Origin: Spongiactinospora sp. TRM90649
Lineage (GTDB): Bacteria > Actinomycetota > Actinomycetes > Streptosporangiales > Streptosporangiaceae
Reading direction: 5' to 3'
NCBI RefSeq assembly: GCF_029382225.1
Contig: NZ_JARLTC010000014.1
Coordinates: 62,001 to 126,000, forward strand
Length of the DNA stretch: 64,000 nt
Part shown: piece by piece, positions 16,620 through 24,811 of the stretch
Layout: every line of letters begins with the position of its first letter
How positions within the stretch are numbered: position 1 is the first letter of the stretch
Made by a program: the position numbers and the translations under genes
The notes under the pieces: model-generated
What the model was told of the DNA's origin: nothing
Databases searched by the model: none
Seen by the model: the letters and a program-made list of their open reading frames with translations, nothing else

Positions 16620-18644
16620 CTACAGCAGCTTCGCCGGGGTGATGGGCAGGTCGCGGACGCGCCGCCCGGTGGCGTGGTGGACGGCGTTGGCGATGGCGGC
16701 GGCGGTGCCGACGATGCCGATCTCGCCGATGCCCTTGCTGCCCATCGGGTTGAGGTAGGGGTCCTCCTCGTCGATCCAGGCGGCCTCGACGTCGGGCACG
16801 TCGGCGCAGGCGGCGATGTGGTACTGCGCCAGGTCGTGGTTGAGGAAGTCGCCGAACCGCTCGTCGATGTAGGTCTCCTCCATCAGCGCCATGCCCAGGC
16901 CCATGGTCATGCCGCCGATGAACTGGGAGCGGGCCAGCGTCGGCTCGATGATGCGGCCCGCCGCGAAGACGCCGAGCAGGCGTGACACGCGCACCTCGCC
17001 GGTGTCGGCGTTGACGCGGACCTCCGCGAACTGCGCGCCGAAGGCGTGGCGGGCGAAGTCGGCGGTGTTGGCGACCTCCTCGGCGGTGTCGGCGGTGGCC
17101 TCCTCGCCGCCGTCCTTCAGCAGCGCCTCGCACGCGCGGGTGATGGCGGTGCCCCAGGACGCGGTGCCCATCGAGCCGCCCGCGAGCGAGGCGGGCGGCA
17201 GCGCGCTGTCGCCGATCTCGACCTCGACCTGCTCGGGCGCGGCGCCCAAAACCTCGGCGGCGATCCTGGTCAGCGCGGTGCGCGCGCCGGTGCCGATGTC
17301 CACGGCGCCGATCCGGACGACGTAGCCGCCGTCGCGGGCGCGCACCGACGCCGACGACGGGCGGCGGTAGACGGGGTACGTGGAGGAGGCCACGCCGGTG
17401 CCGACCAGCCAGCGGCCCTCCAGCCGGATGCCCGGCTCGGGGTCGCGGCGGGCCCAGTGGAAGCGGCGGGCGCCCTCGCGCAGGCAGGCGACCAGGTTGC
17501 GGGAGCTGAACGGCCGCCCGCCCTGCGGCTCGGCGTCGGGGTCGTTGACGACGCGCAGCTCGACGGGGTCCATGCCGAGCGCGACGGCCAGCTCGTCCAT
17601 CGCCGACTCCAGGGCGAACATGCCGGGCGTCTCGCCGGGCGCGCGCATCCAGGACGGCGTGGGCACGTTGAGCCGCACCAGTTGGTGGGCGGTGCGCAGC
17701 GCGGGCGTGGCGTACATGACGCGGGTGGCCACCGCGGTCTGCTCGGCGAATTCGGCCAGGGTCGAGGTCTGCTCGACCACATGGTGGTCGACGGCGGTGA
17801 GCCGTCCCCTGGCGTCGGCGCCCAGCCGGATCCGCTGGATGGTGGGGGTGCGGTAACCGGTCATGTCGTACATCTGCTGGCGGGTCAGCGCGAGCTTCAC
17901 CGGACGGCCCGCCGCCCGCGCCGCCAGCGCGGCCAGGATCGCGTGCGGCCGAGGCGTGCCCTTGGACCCGAACCCGCCGCCGACGTGCCGGGAGATGACG
18001 CGCACCTGATCGGGGGGCAGCCCGAGCACCTTGGCGACGATGTCGCGGTGGGTGCCCGGCCCCTGCGTGGAGTCGTAGAGCGTGAGCGTGCCGTCCGGTT
18101 CCCAGACGGCGATGGTGGCGTGCGGCTCCATGGCGTTGTTGTGCAGGATGGGCGTGCGGTATACCTCGTCCACCGTCGCCACGGCGTCGGCGAGCCCGGC
18201 CTCGACGTCGCCCTTCTCGGTGCGGGCCGGGTAGGCGGGGTTGACCTTCTCCGGGGCGTACAGCCCGGGGTGGTCGGCGCGCAGCCCGACGTCGGGCCGC
18301 TCCGCGGCGTACTCGACGCGCAGGCCGGTCTCGGCCGCGGCCCGCGCGATCTCCTGGGTCTCGGCGACCACGACGGCGATGACCTGCCCGTGGTAGGCGA
18401 TCTCGGTGGCCTGCAGGACGGCCAGCTCGGGATCGCCGCCGTCGCCCAGCTCCGGGGGATCCATCGCGGAGATCACGGTGAGCACGCCGGGCATGGCCAG
18501 TGCCTCCCCCGCGTCGAACGCGGTGATCCGGCCCTTTCCGACGGTGGCCTGGACGGCGTAGCCGTACGCGGCCTCCGGCACGTCGTACTCGAACGCGTAG
18601 GTGGCCCGGCCGGTGACCTTGTCGGGGCCCTCGACGCGGCTCAC
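16620..18644 (-). CDS. aldehyde oxidoreductase molybdenum-binding subunit (PaoC/YagR-type)
   Basis: A 674-residue member of the xanthine dehydrogenase family large subunits. The GTG at 18644 overlaps the previous stop (GTGA), and homology starts at once (SRVEGPDKVTGRATYAFEYD, the aldehyde-oxidase a/b hammerhead). Molybdopterin-binding stretches include GGGFGSKGTPRPHAI and GSMGTASWGTAI. The catalytic base is probably the Glu in SKGIGEIGIVGTAAA near the C-terminus. It ends in ITPAKLL, usual for YagR-like proteins. Together with the FAD and Fe-S subunits it would oxidise aldehydes or aromatic heterocycles. No maturation factor of the PaoD/XdhC type is encoded nearby. Confidence 0.85.
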   Translation of the reverse strand: MSRVEGPDKVTGRATYAFEYDVPEAAYGYAVQATVGKGRITAFDAGEALAMPGVLTVISAMDPPELGDGGDPELAVLQATEIAYHGQVIAVVVAETQEIARAAAETGLRVEYAAERPDVGLRADHPGLYAPEKVNPAYPARTEKGDVEAGLADAVATVDEVYRTPILHNNAMEPHATIAVWEPDGTLTLYDSTQGPGTHRDIVAKVLGLPPDQVRVISRHVGGGFGSKGTPRPHAILAALAARAAGRPVKLALTRQQMYDMTGYRTPTIQRIRLGADARGRLTAVDHHVVEQTSTLAEFAEQTAVATRVMYATPALRTAHQLVRLNVPTPSWMRAPGETPGMFALESAMDELAVALGMDPVELRVVNDPDAEPQGGRPFSSRNLVACLREGARRFHWARRDPEPGIRLEGRWLVGTGVASSTYPVYRRPSSASVRARDGGYVVRIGAVDIGTGARTALTRIAAEVLGAAPEQVEVEIGDSALPPASLAGGSMGTASWGTAITRACEALLKDGGEEATADTAEEVANTADFARHAFGAQFAEVRVNADTGEVRVSRLLGVFAAGRIIEPTLARSQFIGGMTMGLGMALMEETYIDERFGDFLNHDLAQYHIAACADVPDVEAAWIDEEDPYLNPMGSKGIGEIGIVGTAAAIANAVHHATGRRVRDLPITPAKLL

Positions 18645-19618
18645 GGGGCCAGCTCCCGCAGCGTGGCCACGATCAGCCGGCGGGCCAGGGTCGCCTTGTA
18701 GGCGTTGCCCGGCAGCGGCCGGGCGAGCGACAGCTCGGCGTCGGCCGCGGCCACGAAGGCGTCGTCGCTCACGACCTGCCCGATCAGCGCCTCCTCGGCA
18801 CGGCCGGCCCGCCAGGGCACATGGGCGACGCTGCCCAGCGCGATCCGGCACTCGCGGACCACGCCGCCCGGATCGACGTCGAGCAGGGCCGCGATGGACA
18901 CCAGCGCGAACGCGAACGACGCGCGCTCGCGCACCTTGCGGTACGTGGCGCGGCCCTCCGGGGGCGCGGGCAGCTCGATCGTGGTGATCAGCTCGCCCGG
19001 TTCGAGGACCGTGTCGCGCTCGGGATCCTCGCCGGGCAGCCGGTGCAGGCCGGGGATCGGCACGGCGCGGTCACCCGTGGGGCCGGTGACCTGGACCAGC
19101 GCGTCGTAGGCGGCCAGCGCCACCGCCATGTCGGAGGGGTGGGTGGCCACGCAGGAGTCGGAGTGCCCGAAGATCGCGAGATTGCGATGGTCGCCGTCGA
19201 TGGCCGGGCAGCCGGTGCCGGGTTCGCGTTTGTTGCACGGCTTCGAGATGTCCTGGAAGTAGGAGCAGCGGGTGCGTTGCAGCAGGTTGCCGCCGACCGT
19301 CGCCATGTTCCGCACCTGCCCGGACGCGCCGCTCAGCACGGCCCGCGCGAGCATCGGGTAACGCTGCCGGATGACCGGGTCGGCGGCCAGGTCGCTGTTG
19401 CGGACGGTGGCCCCGATCCGCAGGCCCCCGTGCGAGGGCACCTCCTCGATCCGGTCGTACGGCAGGCGGCTGACGTCGACGAGCCGGTCGGGGGCCGCGA
19501 CCCCCAGGCGCATGAGATCGACCAGGTTGGTGCCGCCCGCCAGATACATCGCCCCCGGCTCGCACAGGCCGACGGCCTCGCGGCCCTGCGCCGCCCGAAC
19601 GTAGTCGAACTCCCTCAT
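18641..19618 (-). CDS. aldehyde oxidoreductase FAD-binding subunit with extra 4Fe-4S site (PaoB/YagS-type)
   Basis: A 325-residue FAD subunit. The FAD-binding motif is AGGTNLVDLM (residues 27-36) with a second flavin contact at SGQVRNMATVGGNLLQ (residues 99-114). Four cysteines in the segment after it (C118, C128, C137 and C156, in RTRCSYF, KPCNKRE, GTGCPAI and DSCVATH) match the insertion that holds a [4Fe-4S] cluster in E. coli PaoB and 4-hydroxybenzoyl-CoA reductase relatives; ordinary xanthine dehydrogenases lack it. It overlaps both neighbours by four bases, so all three subunits form one tightly coupled operon. Confidence 0.85.
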   Translation of the reverse strand: MREFDYVRAAQGREAVGLCEPGAMYLAGGTNLVDLMRLGVAAPDRLVDVSRLPYDRIEEVPSHGGLRIGATVRNSDLAADPVIRQRYPMLARAVLSGASGQVRNMATVGGNLLQRTRCSYFQDISKPCNKREPGTGCPAIDGDHRNLAIFGHSDSCVATHPSDMAVALAAYDALVQVTGPTGDRAVPIPGLHRLPGEDPERDTVLEPGELITTIELPAPPEGRATYRKVRERASFAFALVSIAALLDVDPGGVVRECRIALGSVAHVPWRAGRAEEALIGQVVSDDAFVAAADAELSLARPLPGNAYKATLARRLIVATLRELAP

Positions 19619-20154
19619 CCGGCCGCCTCCGCCACGGGCTCGCGGGCGGCCGTCTCACGGATGGCCGCCACGATGTTGACGTACGCGCCGCACCGGCACA
19701 GGTTGCCGCTCATCCGCTCGCGGATCTCGGCGTCGTCGAGGGTCACCTCGGCGGTGAGATCGGCGGTCACCGCGCTGGGGCCGTCCTCGGAGAGCATCCC
19801 GACGGCGGAGCAGAGCTGACCGGGGGTGCAGTAGCCGCATTGGAAGGCGTCGTGCTCGACGAACGCGGCCTGGAGCGGGTGCGTCGCGCCGTCAGCGCCC
19901 GGCCGGCCTTCGGCCGTGGCCAGTCCTTCGACCGTGGTGATGTCGAGGCCGTCGCAGGCCACCGCGAGCAGCAGGCAGGAGACGACCCGCCTGCCGTCCA
20001 CGAGGACGGTGCAGGCCCCGCACTGCCCGTGGTCGCAACCCTTCTTCGAGCCGGTCAGCCGCAGCCGCTCGCGCAACAGGTCGAGCAGCGAGGTGCGGGG
20101 ATCGACGTCGAGACGGTGCTCCACTTCGTTGACGCGGATCACGAGGTTCTGCAT
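19615..20154 (-). CDS. aldehyde oxidoreductase 2Fe-2S subunit (PaoA/YagT-type)
   Basis: A 179-residue small subunit from ATG 20154 (a longer frame with TTG 20187 is less likely). The plant-type [2Fe-2S] motif is at C40, C45, C48 and C60 (KKGCDHGQCGACTVLV), and the second, helical [2Fe-2S] domain at C106, C109, C153 and C155 (FQCGYCTPGQ, SGNLCRCGAY). E. coli PaoA carries a Tat signal for periplasmic export. None is visible here, so this enzyme is probably cytoplasmic. First gene of the three-gene operon and divergent from xseB. Confidence 0.87.
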   Translation of the reverse strand: MQNLVIRVNEVEHRLDVDPRTSLLDLLRERLRLTGSKKGCDHGQCGACTVLVDGRRVVSCLLLAVACDGLDITTVEGLATAEGRPGADGATHPLQAAFVEHDAFQCGYCTPGQLCSAVGMLSEDGPSAVTADLTAEVTLDDAEIRERMSGNLCRCGAYVNIVAAIRETAAREPVAEAAG

Positions 20155-20219
20155 ACCTGCTGTGTTGCCCTGCTGTGAAGGCTCCAACCACGACAGGCCG
20201 AAGACGCCTCGTGGGGCTC

Positions 20220-20225
20220 TAGGGT
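20220..20225 (+). promoter_or_regulatory. -10 hexamer for leaderless xseB
   Basis: TAGGGT, six bases before the xseB GTG. It gives xseB a promoter of its own, consistent with its separation from xseA. Confidence 0.55.
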
Positions 20226-20231
20226 AGGCAC

Positions 20232-20459
20232 GTGGCAGAAGAGAACGCGCCCTCGTACGAGAAGGCCCGCGAGGAGCTGACCGAGGTGGTCCGGCGGCTG
20301 GAGGCCGGCGGGCTGACCCTCGAACAGTCGATCGAGCTGTGGGAGCGCGGTGAGAAGCTCGCCGCGCTGTGTGAGGAGTGGCTGCAGGGCGCGCGGGTGA
20401 AGCTCGCCGCCGCGATGGCCAAGCGCAGGCAGCCGGACGACGACGACTCGCCGTTCTGA
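20232..20459 (+). CDS. xseB: exodeoxyribonuclease VII small subunit
   Basis: A 75-residue, two-helix protein (YEKAREELTEVVRRLEAGGL, then LEQSIELWERGEKLAALCEE) of standard XseB length. It binds the C-terminal coiled coil of XseA in several copies. GTG start with a TAGGGT hexamer six bases upstream and no ribosome site, so probably a leaderless mRNA. In most bacteria it follows xseA directly; here the paoABC-type operon separates the two. Confidence 0.92.
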   Translation: MAEENAPSYEKAREELTEVVRRLEAGGLTLEQSIELWERGEKLAALCEEWLQGARVKLAAAMAKRRQPDDDDSPF

Positions 20460-20477
20460 GCCCTCAGGGCCGATGTG

Positions 20478-21011
20478 TCAGGCCGACGACTGCGGCTTGA
20501 GCGCGGCGGCGAGCGCGGCCAGTTCCGGCCAGTCGGCGGTGCCGGTGATGACGATGGTGGCCTCGGGAAGCACGCGAACCAGCGAGCGCTGCTTCTTGTC
20601 GGGCCGGAAGCGGCGCTCCCAGGTGACATCGCCGATCCGCTGGGTGCCTTGCGACTTCTCGATGCCCGCCATCCGGCCCGCGAAGGTGGCCTGCGGCTTC
20701 TCGTCGCTCTGGGCCAGCATCGCGTGCGAGCGGGCGGCGGTGGCGAAGCCCAGCCGCCAGGTCACGGTGCCGCTGCCGTCGTCGGCGACCATGCGGGAGC
20801 TGGTCGGGATCCAGTCCTTCGGCGGGGCCGGCGGCGCCCAGACCTGGTAGGCGGCCGACCGGCGGGCGTTGGCCAGGTCGATCGAGTAGTCGACGCTGGG
20901 AATGTGCTCCGACCGGCCCACGGGCGTGACCAGCAGGAAGACGCCCACCAACCCGAAACAGACGAGCAGGGCGAAGACATAGCCGTAGAACCCCTGGGCG
21001 AAGCGCTGCAC
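20478..21011 (-). CDS. DUF4245 membrane-anchored protein
   Basis: A 177-residue protein with an N-terminal membrane helix (residues 12-33, FYGYVFALLVCFGLVGVFLLVT) and an extracytoplasmic domain typical of DUF4245 (VDYSIDLANARRSAAYQVWA, PKDWIPTSSRM, LGFATAARSHAMLAQSDE, ATIVITGTADWPELAALAAA). Function is unknown. The gene is found beside glpX and xseB in actinobacteria, as here. GTG start at 21011, with TAGTCT eight bases upstream and no Shine-Dalgarno sequence. The TAG of that hexamer is also the stop codon of the upstream TetR gene. Confidence 0.82.
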   Translation of the reverse strand: MQRFAQGFYGYVFALLVCFGLVGVFLLVTPVGRSEHIPSVDYSIDLANARRSAAYQVWAPPAPPKDWIPTSSRMVADDGSGTVTWRLGFATAARSHAMLAQSDEKPQATFAGRMAGIEKSQGTQRIGDVTWERRFRPDKKQRSLVRVLPEATIVITGTADWPELAALAAALKPQSSA

Positions 21012-21019
21012 AGTTGGGG

Positions 21020-21025
21020 AGACTA
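21020..21025 (-). promoter_or_regulatory. -10 hexamer for leaderless DUF4245 gene, overlapping a stop codon
   Basis: TAGTCT on the minus strand, eight bases before the GTG at 21011. Its first three bases are the stop codon of the TetR gene at 21023. Confidence 0.45.
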
Positions 21026-21700
21026 CCCGCTGGCGGGGATGGTCCGCTCTTCGGGCCGCGCCGGGGCCGCCTGGACCGCCGGGCGCGAGATGGCCCCGAC
21101 GATGATCAGGACCTCTTCGGCCAGCGCGCGCGACGCGTCGGCGTCTTCGGACAGCGAGACCTCCGAGACCACCGCCGCCAGCGCCCCGGTGAGCACGACC
21201 ACCAGCGCCCCCTCGTCGCCCTCGAACAGGGCGGCGTTGCGCCTGGTCCACTGGCGCAGCCGGTCGCGCATGATGACCTCGAACCCGGGCGGGCCGTCGC
21301 CGCGCAGGAACAGCGCGGACAGCTCCCGCTCGGCCAGGCATCCGTCCAGGTAGGCCCGCGCGCCCGCGACGAACAGCCGGATCGGGTCGGCCTCGCCCTC
21401 GGCCCTGGCGTCCTGGACGGCCTGGCGGGTGCGCTGGGTCTGGCGTTCCTGGAACTCCTCGAACAGGGTGAGGTAGAGGTCGGCCTTGCCGGAGAAGTGG
21501 TGGTAGAGGCTGCCGACGCTCGCTCCGGCCCGCGCGACGACGTCGGTGACCCCGGCGTCGGCGAAGCCGCTGGTGACGAAGATGTGCCGGGCGGCTTCGA
21601 GGATCGCGCCACGCGTGGCGGCCCCGCGCTCCGAGGTGCGCGCCGGCCCGCGCGCCGGGGCGGACGCGGCGGTCACCGGCCGTTCATCGTCGCTGCTCAT
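21023..21700 (-). CDS. TetR-family regulator
   Basis: A 225-residue repressor from ATG 21700 (an upstream in-frame start at 21742 is less likely). After a disordered N-terminus of about 25 residues, the helix-turn-helix spans about 28-75 (TRGAILEAARHIFVTSGFAD, then DVVARAGASVGSLYHHFSGK). The C-terminal half carries a TetR_C domain (YLDGCLAERELSALFLRGDG). It is divergent from glpX and in the same direction as the DUF4245 gene. Its targets are unknown, and it may control itself or glpX through the 250-bp gap. Confidence 0.85.
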   Translation of the reverse strand: MSSDDERPVTAASAPARGPARTSERGAATRGAILEAARHIFVTSGFADAGVTDVVARAGASVGSLYHHFSGKADLYLTLFEEFQERQTQRTRQAVQDARAEGEADPIRLFVAGARAYLDGCLAERELSALFLRGDGPPGFEVIMRDRLRQWTRRNAALFEGDEGALVVVLTGALAAVVSEVSLSEDADASRALAEEVLIIVGAISRPAVQAAPARPEERTIPASG

Positions 21701-21950
21701 GGTGGGGTCATTATCCTCCTCCAGCCGTCGAAAGGGGGCCAACTACGATCGATGCAGTCGCCGGGATCGGCACGAGGTGATCCACGCGGAAGGGCCGGAC
21801 CGCCGGACGGGCCCTCGCGCGGAACGTACGCCTTGGGCGCCGGCGCATGCCGTACGCGGCTCGCAGACGGTTCGCGCGCAGTTGACGCGCACGTCGGGCG
21901 CTCGCGTGGGCAGGAGGTAGACGTCGAGATTTACAGGAGGGTTCGCCGGA

Positions 21951-22994
21951 ATGTCCGAACAAACACCCCAGACGTCGGTTCCATCCGCACTTGCCACGGG
22001 CGCACACGCGCCCGACCGCAACCTCGCACTCGAACTGGTCCGTGTCACCGAGGCCGCGGCCATGGCGGCGGCCCGCTGGGTGGGACGCGGGGAGAAGAAC
22101 GGCGCCGACGGCGCCGCGGTGAACGCCATGCGTCAGCTCATCAACACGGTTTCCATGGACGGCGTGGTGGTGATCGGCGAAGGTGAGAAGGACAACGCGC
22201 CGATGTTGTTCAACGGCGAGCGGGTGGGGGTCGGCAGCGGCCCCGAGTGCGACGTCGCCGTGGACCCGATCGACGGAACCCGCCTGACCGCGCTGGGCAT
22301 GAGCAACGCCATCTCCGTCATCGCGGTGAGCGAGCGCGGCTCGATGTACGACCCGTCGGCGGTCTTCTACATGGAGAAGCTGGTGACCGGGCCGGAGGCG
22401 GCGACGGCCGTGGACATCGACGCCCCGGTGGCGGCGAACATCGCGGCGGTGGCCAAGGCCAAGGGCGCGAGCCCGTCCGACGTCACGGTGGTGATCCTGG
22501 ACCGTCCCCGGCACGAGCGCATCGTGAAGGAGATCAGGGAGACGGGGGCGCGGATCAAGTTCATCACCGACGGCGACGTGGCGGGCGCGATCATGGCGGC
22601 CCGCGCGGGCACCGGCATCGACCTGATGCTGGGCATCGGCGGCACGCCCGAGGGGATCATCGCGGCCTGCGCGCTGAAGTGCCTGGGCGGCGTCATCCAG
22701 GGCAAGCTGTGGCCGAAGGACGACGCGGAGCGGCAGCGCGCGCTGGACGCCGGGCTCGACCTCGAAGCCGTGCTCACCACCGACGACCTGGTCCGCTCCG
22801 ACGACGTGTTCTTCGCGGCCTCGGGCATCACGGACGGCGAGCTGATGCGCGGCGTGCGCTACCGGGGCGGCGTGGCGATCACCAACTCGCTGGTGATGCG
22901 CGGGCGCTCCGGCACCATCCGCAAGATCGAGAGCGAACACCGGCTGTGGAAGCTGCGCGCCTACAGCGCGATCAACTTCGACACGGCAGGCTGA
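21951..22994 (+). CDS. glpX: class II fructose-1,6-bisphosphatase
   Basis: A 347-residue GlpX protein that dephosphorylates fructose-1,6-bisphosphate in gluconeogenesis. Metal and substrate motifs visible are [34 protein letters not shown], and [11 protein letters not shown]; the C-terminal [20 protein letters not shown] is standard. AGGAGGG lies nine bases before ATG 21951. With PEP carboxykinase at 58038-59831 it completes two of the gluconeogenic control steps in this window. A perfect hairpin follows the stop. Confidence 0.96.
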   Translation: MSEQTPQTSVPSALATGAHAPDRNLALELVRVTEAAAMAAARWVGRGEKNGADGAAVNAMRQLINTVSMDGVVVIGEGEKDNAPMLFNGERVGVGSGPECDVAVDPIDGTRLTALGMSNAISVIAVSERGSMYDPSAVFYMEKLVTGPEAATAVDIDAPVAANIAAVAKAKGASPSDVTVVILDRPRHERIVKEIRETGARIKFITDGDVAGAIMAARAGTGIDLMLGIGGTPEGIIAACALKCLGGVIQGKLWPKDDAERQRALDAGLDLEAVLTTDDLVRSDDVFFAASGITDGELMRGVRYRGGVAITNSLVMRGRSGTIRKIESEHRLWKLRAYSAINFDTAG

Positions 22995-23006
22995 CCCGCG
23001 CTTCGT

Positions 23007-23034
23007 CTTCCGTACGGCGCCCGCCGTACGGAAG
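23007..23034. terminator. perfect 13-bp hairpin between convergent glpX and DUF1707 genes
   Basis: CTTCCGTACGGCG and CGCCGTACGGAAG are exact reverse complements separated by two bases, 12 bp after the glpX stop and 20 bp from the stop of the opposing gene. This is a likely bidirectional terminator without a U-tract. Confidence 0.7.
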
Positions 23035-23054
23035 GCGCCGTGCGGGGGTGCGGG

Positions 23055-23732
23055 TCAGCGGCGGCCCCTGCGGCGCTTCGGCGGCTCCTTGACCTTGACC
23101 TCGCCCAGGAAGTTGCTGGTGCGGACCTCGATGACCGGGGAGTCGGGCTCGACCGGCTGGCGGGTGAGCTTGACGGTCTTGTCCTTGGACACCCGGATCA
23201 CCTCGACGCCCTCGGGCACGTGGATCTCCAGCCCGCCGAACACCAGGGTGGCGTTGATGACCACGCGGCGGCTCTGCATGATGGCGTCGCGCAGATCGAG
23301 TTTGGTGGTGCCGAACATCGCCGTCACCGGCAGTTCGGCGGGCACCACCCAGCGGCCCTCGCGGTGCTCCTTCTTGAAGATCGCCGAGACCTGCCCGCCG
23401 TCGAGCCGCAGCGGCTGCTGCTCGGGGGGCAGCAGGTCCTCGGTGATGCCCGCCAGGTCGCCGAGAGTGCGCGCCTTGAAGACGCGTTCCAGGCGTTCCT
23501 CGAACTCGGCCATGCCGAGCCTGCCGTCGGAAACCGCTTCGCGCAGCACCTCGGCGATCCGCTCCCGGTCGGCGTCGGATGCGCGCATCGCGTGCGGGCC
23601 GGTGGCGTCGCGCGAGCGTTCGGCCGGGGCCGACGCGCCTTCGCGGGCACGCCGTGCGGCCTGCCACTCCTCGGCCAGGCGCTCACCGACCTCGGTGAGA
23701 CGGGGCAGCCAGGCCCCGGGGCGTTCGTCCAT
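23055..23732 (-). CDS. DUF1707 (SHOCT-like) and LiaF-C-like domain protein
   Basis: A 225-residue protein from ATG 23732. The DUF1707 domain is at about residues 50-103 (MRASDADRERIAEVLREAVS, then AEFEERLERVFKARTLGDLA). The C-terminal half is a beta-rich domain (TAMFGTTKLDLRD, VINATLVFGGLEIHVPEGVE) like the C-terminus of cell-wall-stress proteins of the LiaF group. There is no membrane helix, so it is probably a cytosolic or peripheral envelope-stress component. The role is inferred from domain company. TATTGT lies six bases before the start with no ribosome site, so leaderless translation is likely. Confidence 0.8.
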   Translation of the reverse strand: MDERPGAWLPRLTEVGERLAEEWQAARRAREGASAPAERSRDATGPHAMRASDADRERIAEVLREAVSDGRLGMAEFEERLERVFKARTLGDLAGITEDLLPPEQQPLRLDGGQVSAIFKKEHREGRWVVPAELPVTAMFGTTKLDLRDAIMQSRRVVINATLVFGGLEIHVPEGVEVIRVSKDKTVKLTRQPVEPDSPVIEVRTSNFLGEVKVKEPPKRRRGRR

Positions 23733-23738
23733 GCCTCG

Positions 23739-23744
23739 ACAATA
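23739..23744 (-). promoter_or_regulatory. -10 hexamer for leaderless DUF1707 gene
   Basis: TATTGT on the minus strand, six bases before the ATG at 23732. Confidence 0.5.
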
Positions 23745-23845
23745 AGCCCCCGGCCCGCCGACCGCATCAATGAAATTCACGTAACGCTTTTCGGAGGCTC
23801 CCGCGGGCCCGGAAAAGCGTTTGAGAAAATGTCGGTGCCGGGGCC

Positions 23846-23851
23846 TACAGT
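23846..23851 (+). promoter_or_regulatory. -10 hexamer for the ABC exporter operon
   Basis: TACAGT, six bases before ATG 23858. TTGAGA at 23821-23826 is a possible -35 with a long 19-bp spacer. The mRNA would start at or next to the initiation codon. Confidence 0.5.
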
Positions 23852-23857
23852 AAGCGT

Positions 23858-24811
23858 ATGGGCAATTTTCGCTCGCCGGTCGCACTCGATACGGCGATCA
23901 CTTCCGCTCCCGCGATCCGCATTTCAGGAGTGGTGAAGCGCTACGGCGAGGTCACCGCCGTCGATCATCTCGACCTCGACGTGCCCGAGGGCGTCTGCCT
24001 CGGGCTGCTCGGCCCCAACGGCGCTGGAAAGTCCACCACGATGCGCCTGCTCACCGCCCAGTCGCGCGCCGACGAGGGCGAGATCACCGTCCTCGGCATG
24101 AGCCTGCCGAAAATGGCCAAGCAGGCCCGCGCCCAGATGGGCGTGGTGCCGCAGATGGACAATCTCGACGAGGAACTGACCGTCCGGGAAAACCTTGAGG
24201 TCTTCGCCCACCTCTACCGGGTTCCCAAAGCCGGCCGCAGGGAGGCCGTGCGGCGGGCGGTGGAGCTGGCCCAGCTCACCGACCGCACCGACACCAAGAC
24301 CGTCAAGCTGTCCGGCGGAATGCGCCGCCGTCTGCTGATCGCGCGGGCCCTGGTCCACTCGCCGCGCCTGGTGCTGCTCGACGAGCCCACCGTCGGGCTC
24401 GACCCGCAGGTGCGCCAGGAGCTGTGGGCGCTGGTCGCCCGGCTCCGCGACGAAGGGGTGACCAGCCTGATGTCCACCCACTACATCGAGGAGGCCGAAC
24501 GCCTGGCCGACGAATGCGCGCTCATGTCGCACGGGCGCGTGGTGGCCAGGGGCACCCCAGAGAAGCTGATCCTCGAACACGCGGGCAGCGAGGTGCACGA
24601 GCACTACGGCCCGCCCGACCGGCTGGCCGAGATCGAGCAGGCCGCCCGCGCGGCCGGTTTCCCGACCAGGCGCACCGGCCCCTCGGTGTCGTTGCTGCAG
24701 GCCGAACGGCTGTCCGACGCCGTCGCCGAACAGTTGCCCCCGCCCGGCATCAAGCGTCCCGCCAACCTGGAAGACGTCTTCGTCGTGCTCACCGGGGAGT
24801 CCGTCGAATGA
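23858..24811 (+). CDS. ABC exporter ATP-binding protein (NodI/DrrA-type)
   Basis: A 317-residue ATPase. Walker A is LLGPNGAGKSTTM, the Q-loop is MGVVPQMDNLDEELTVREN, the signature is KLSGGMRRRLLIARALVH, Walker B is LVLLDEPTVGLDPQ, and the switch His is in LMSTHYIEEAERL. A C-terminal regulatory extension of about 80 residues follows, as in DrrA and NodI exporters. Its stop overlaps the permease start by four bases (ATGA), so the two are translated together. The pair would form a 2+2 exporter for a lipid, oligosaccharide or drug; the substrate is unknown. Confidence 0.93.
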   Translation: MGNFRSPVALDTAITSAPAIRISGVVKRYGEVTAVDHLDLDVPEGVCLGLLGPNGAGKSTTMRLLTAQSRADEGEITVLGMSLPKMAKQARAQMGVVPQMDNLDEELTVRENLEVFAHLYRVPKAGRREAVRRAVELAQLTDRTDTKTVKLSGGMRRRLLIARALVHSPRLVLLDEPTVGLDPQVRQELWALVARLRDEGVTSLMSTHYIEEAERLADECALMSHGRVVARGTPEKLILEHAGSEVHEHYGPPDRLAEIEQAARAAGFPTRRTGPSVSLLQAERLSDAVAEQLPPPGIKRPANLEDVFVVLTGESVE

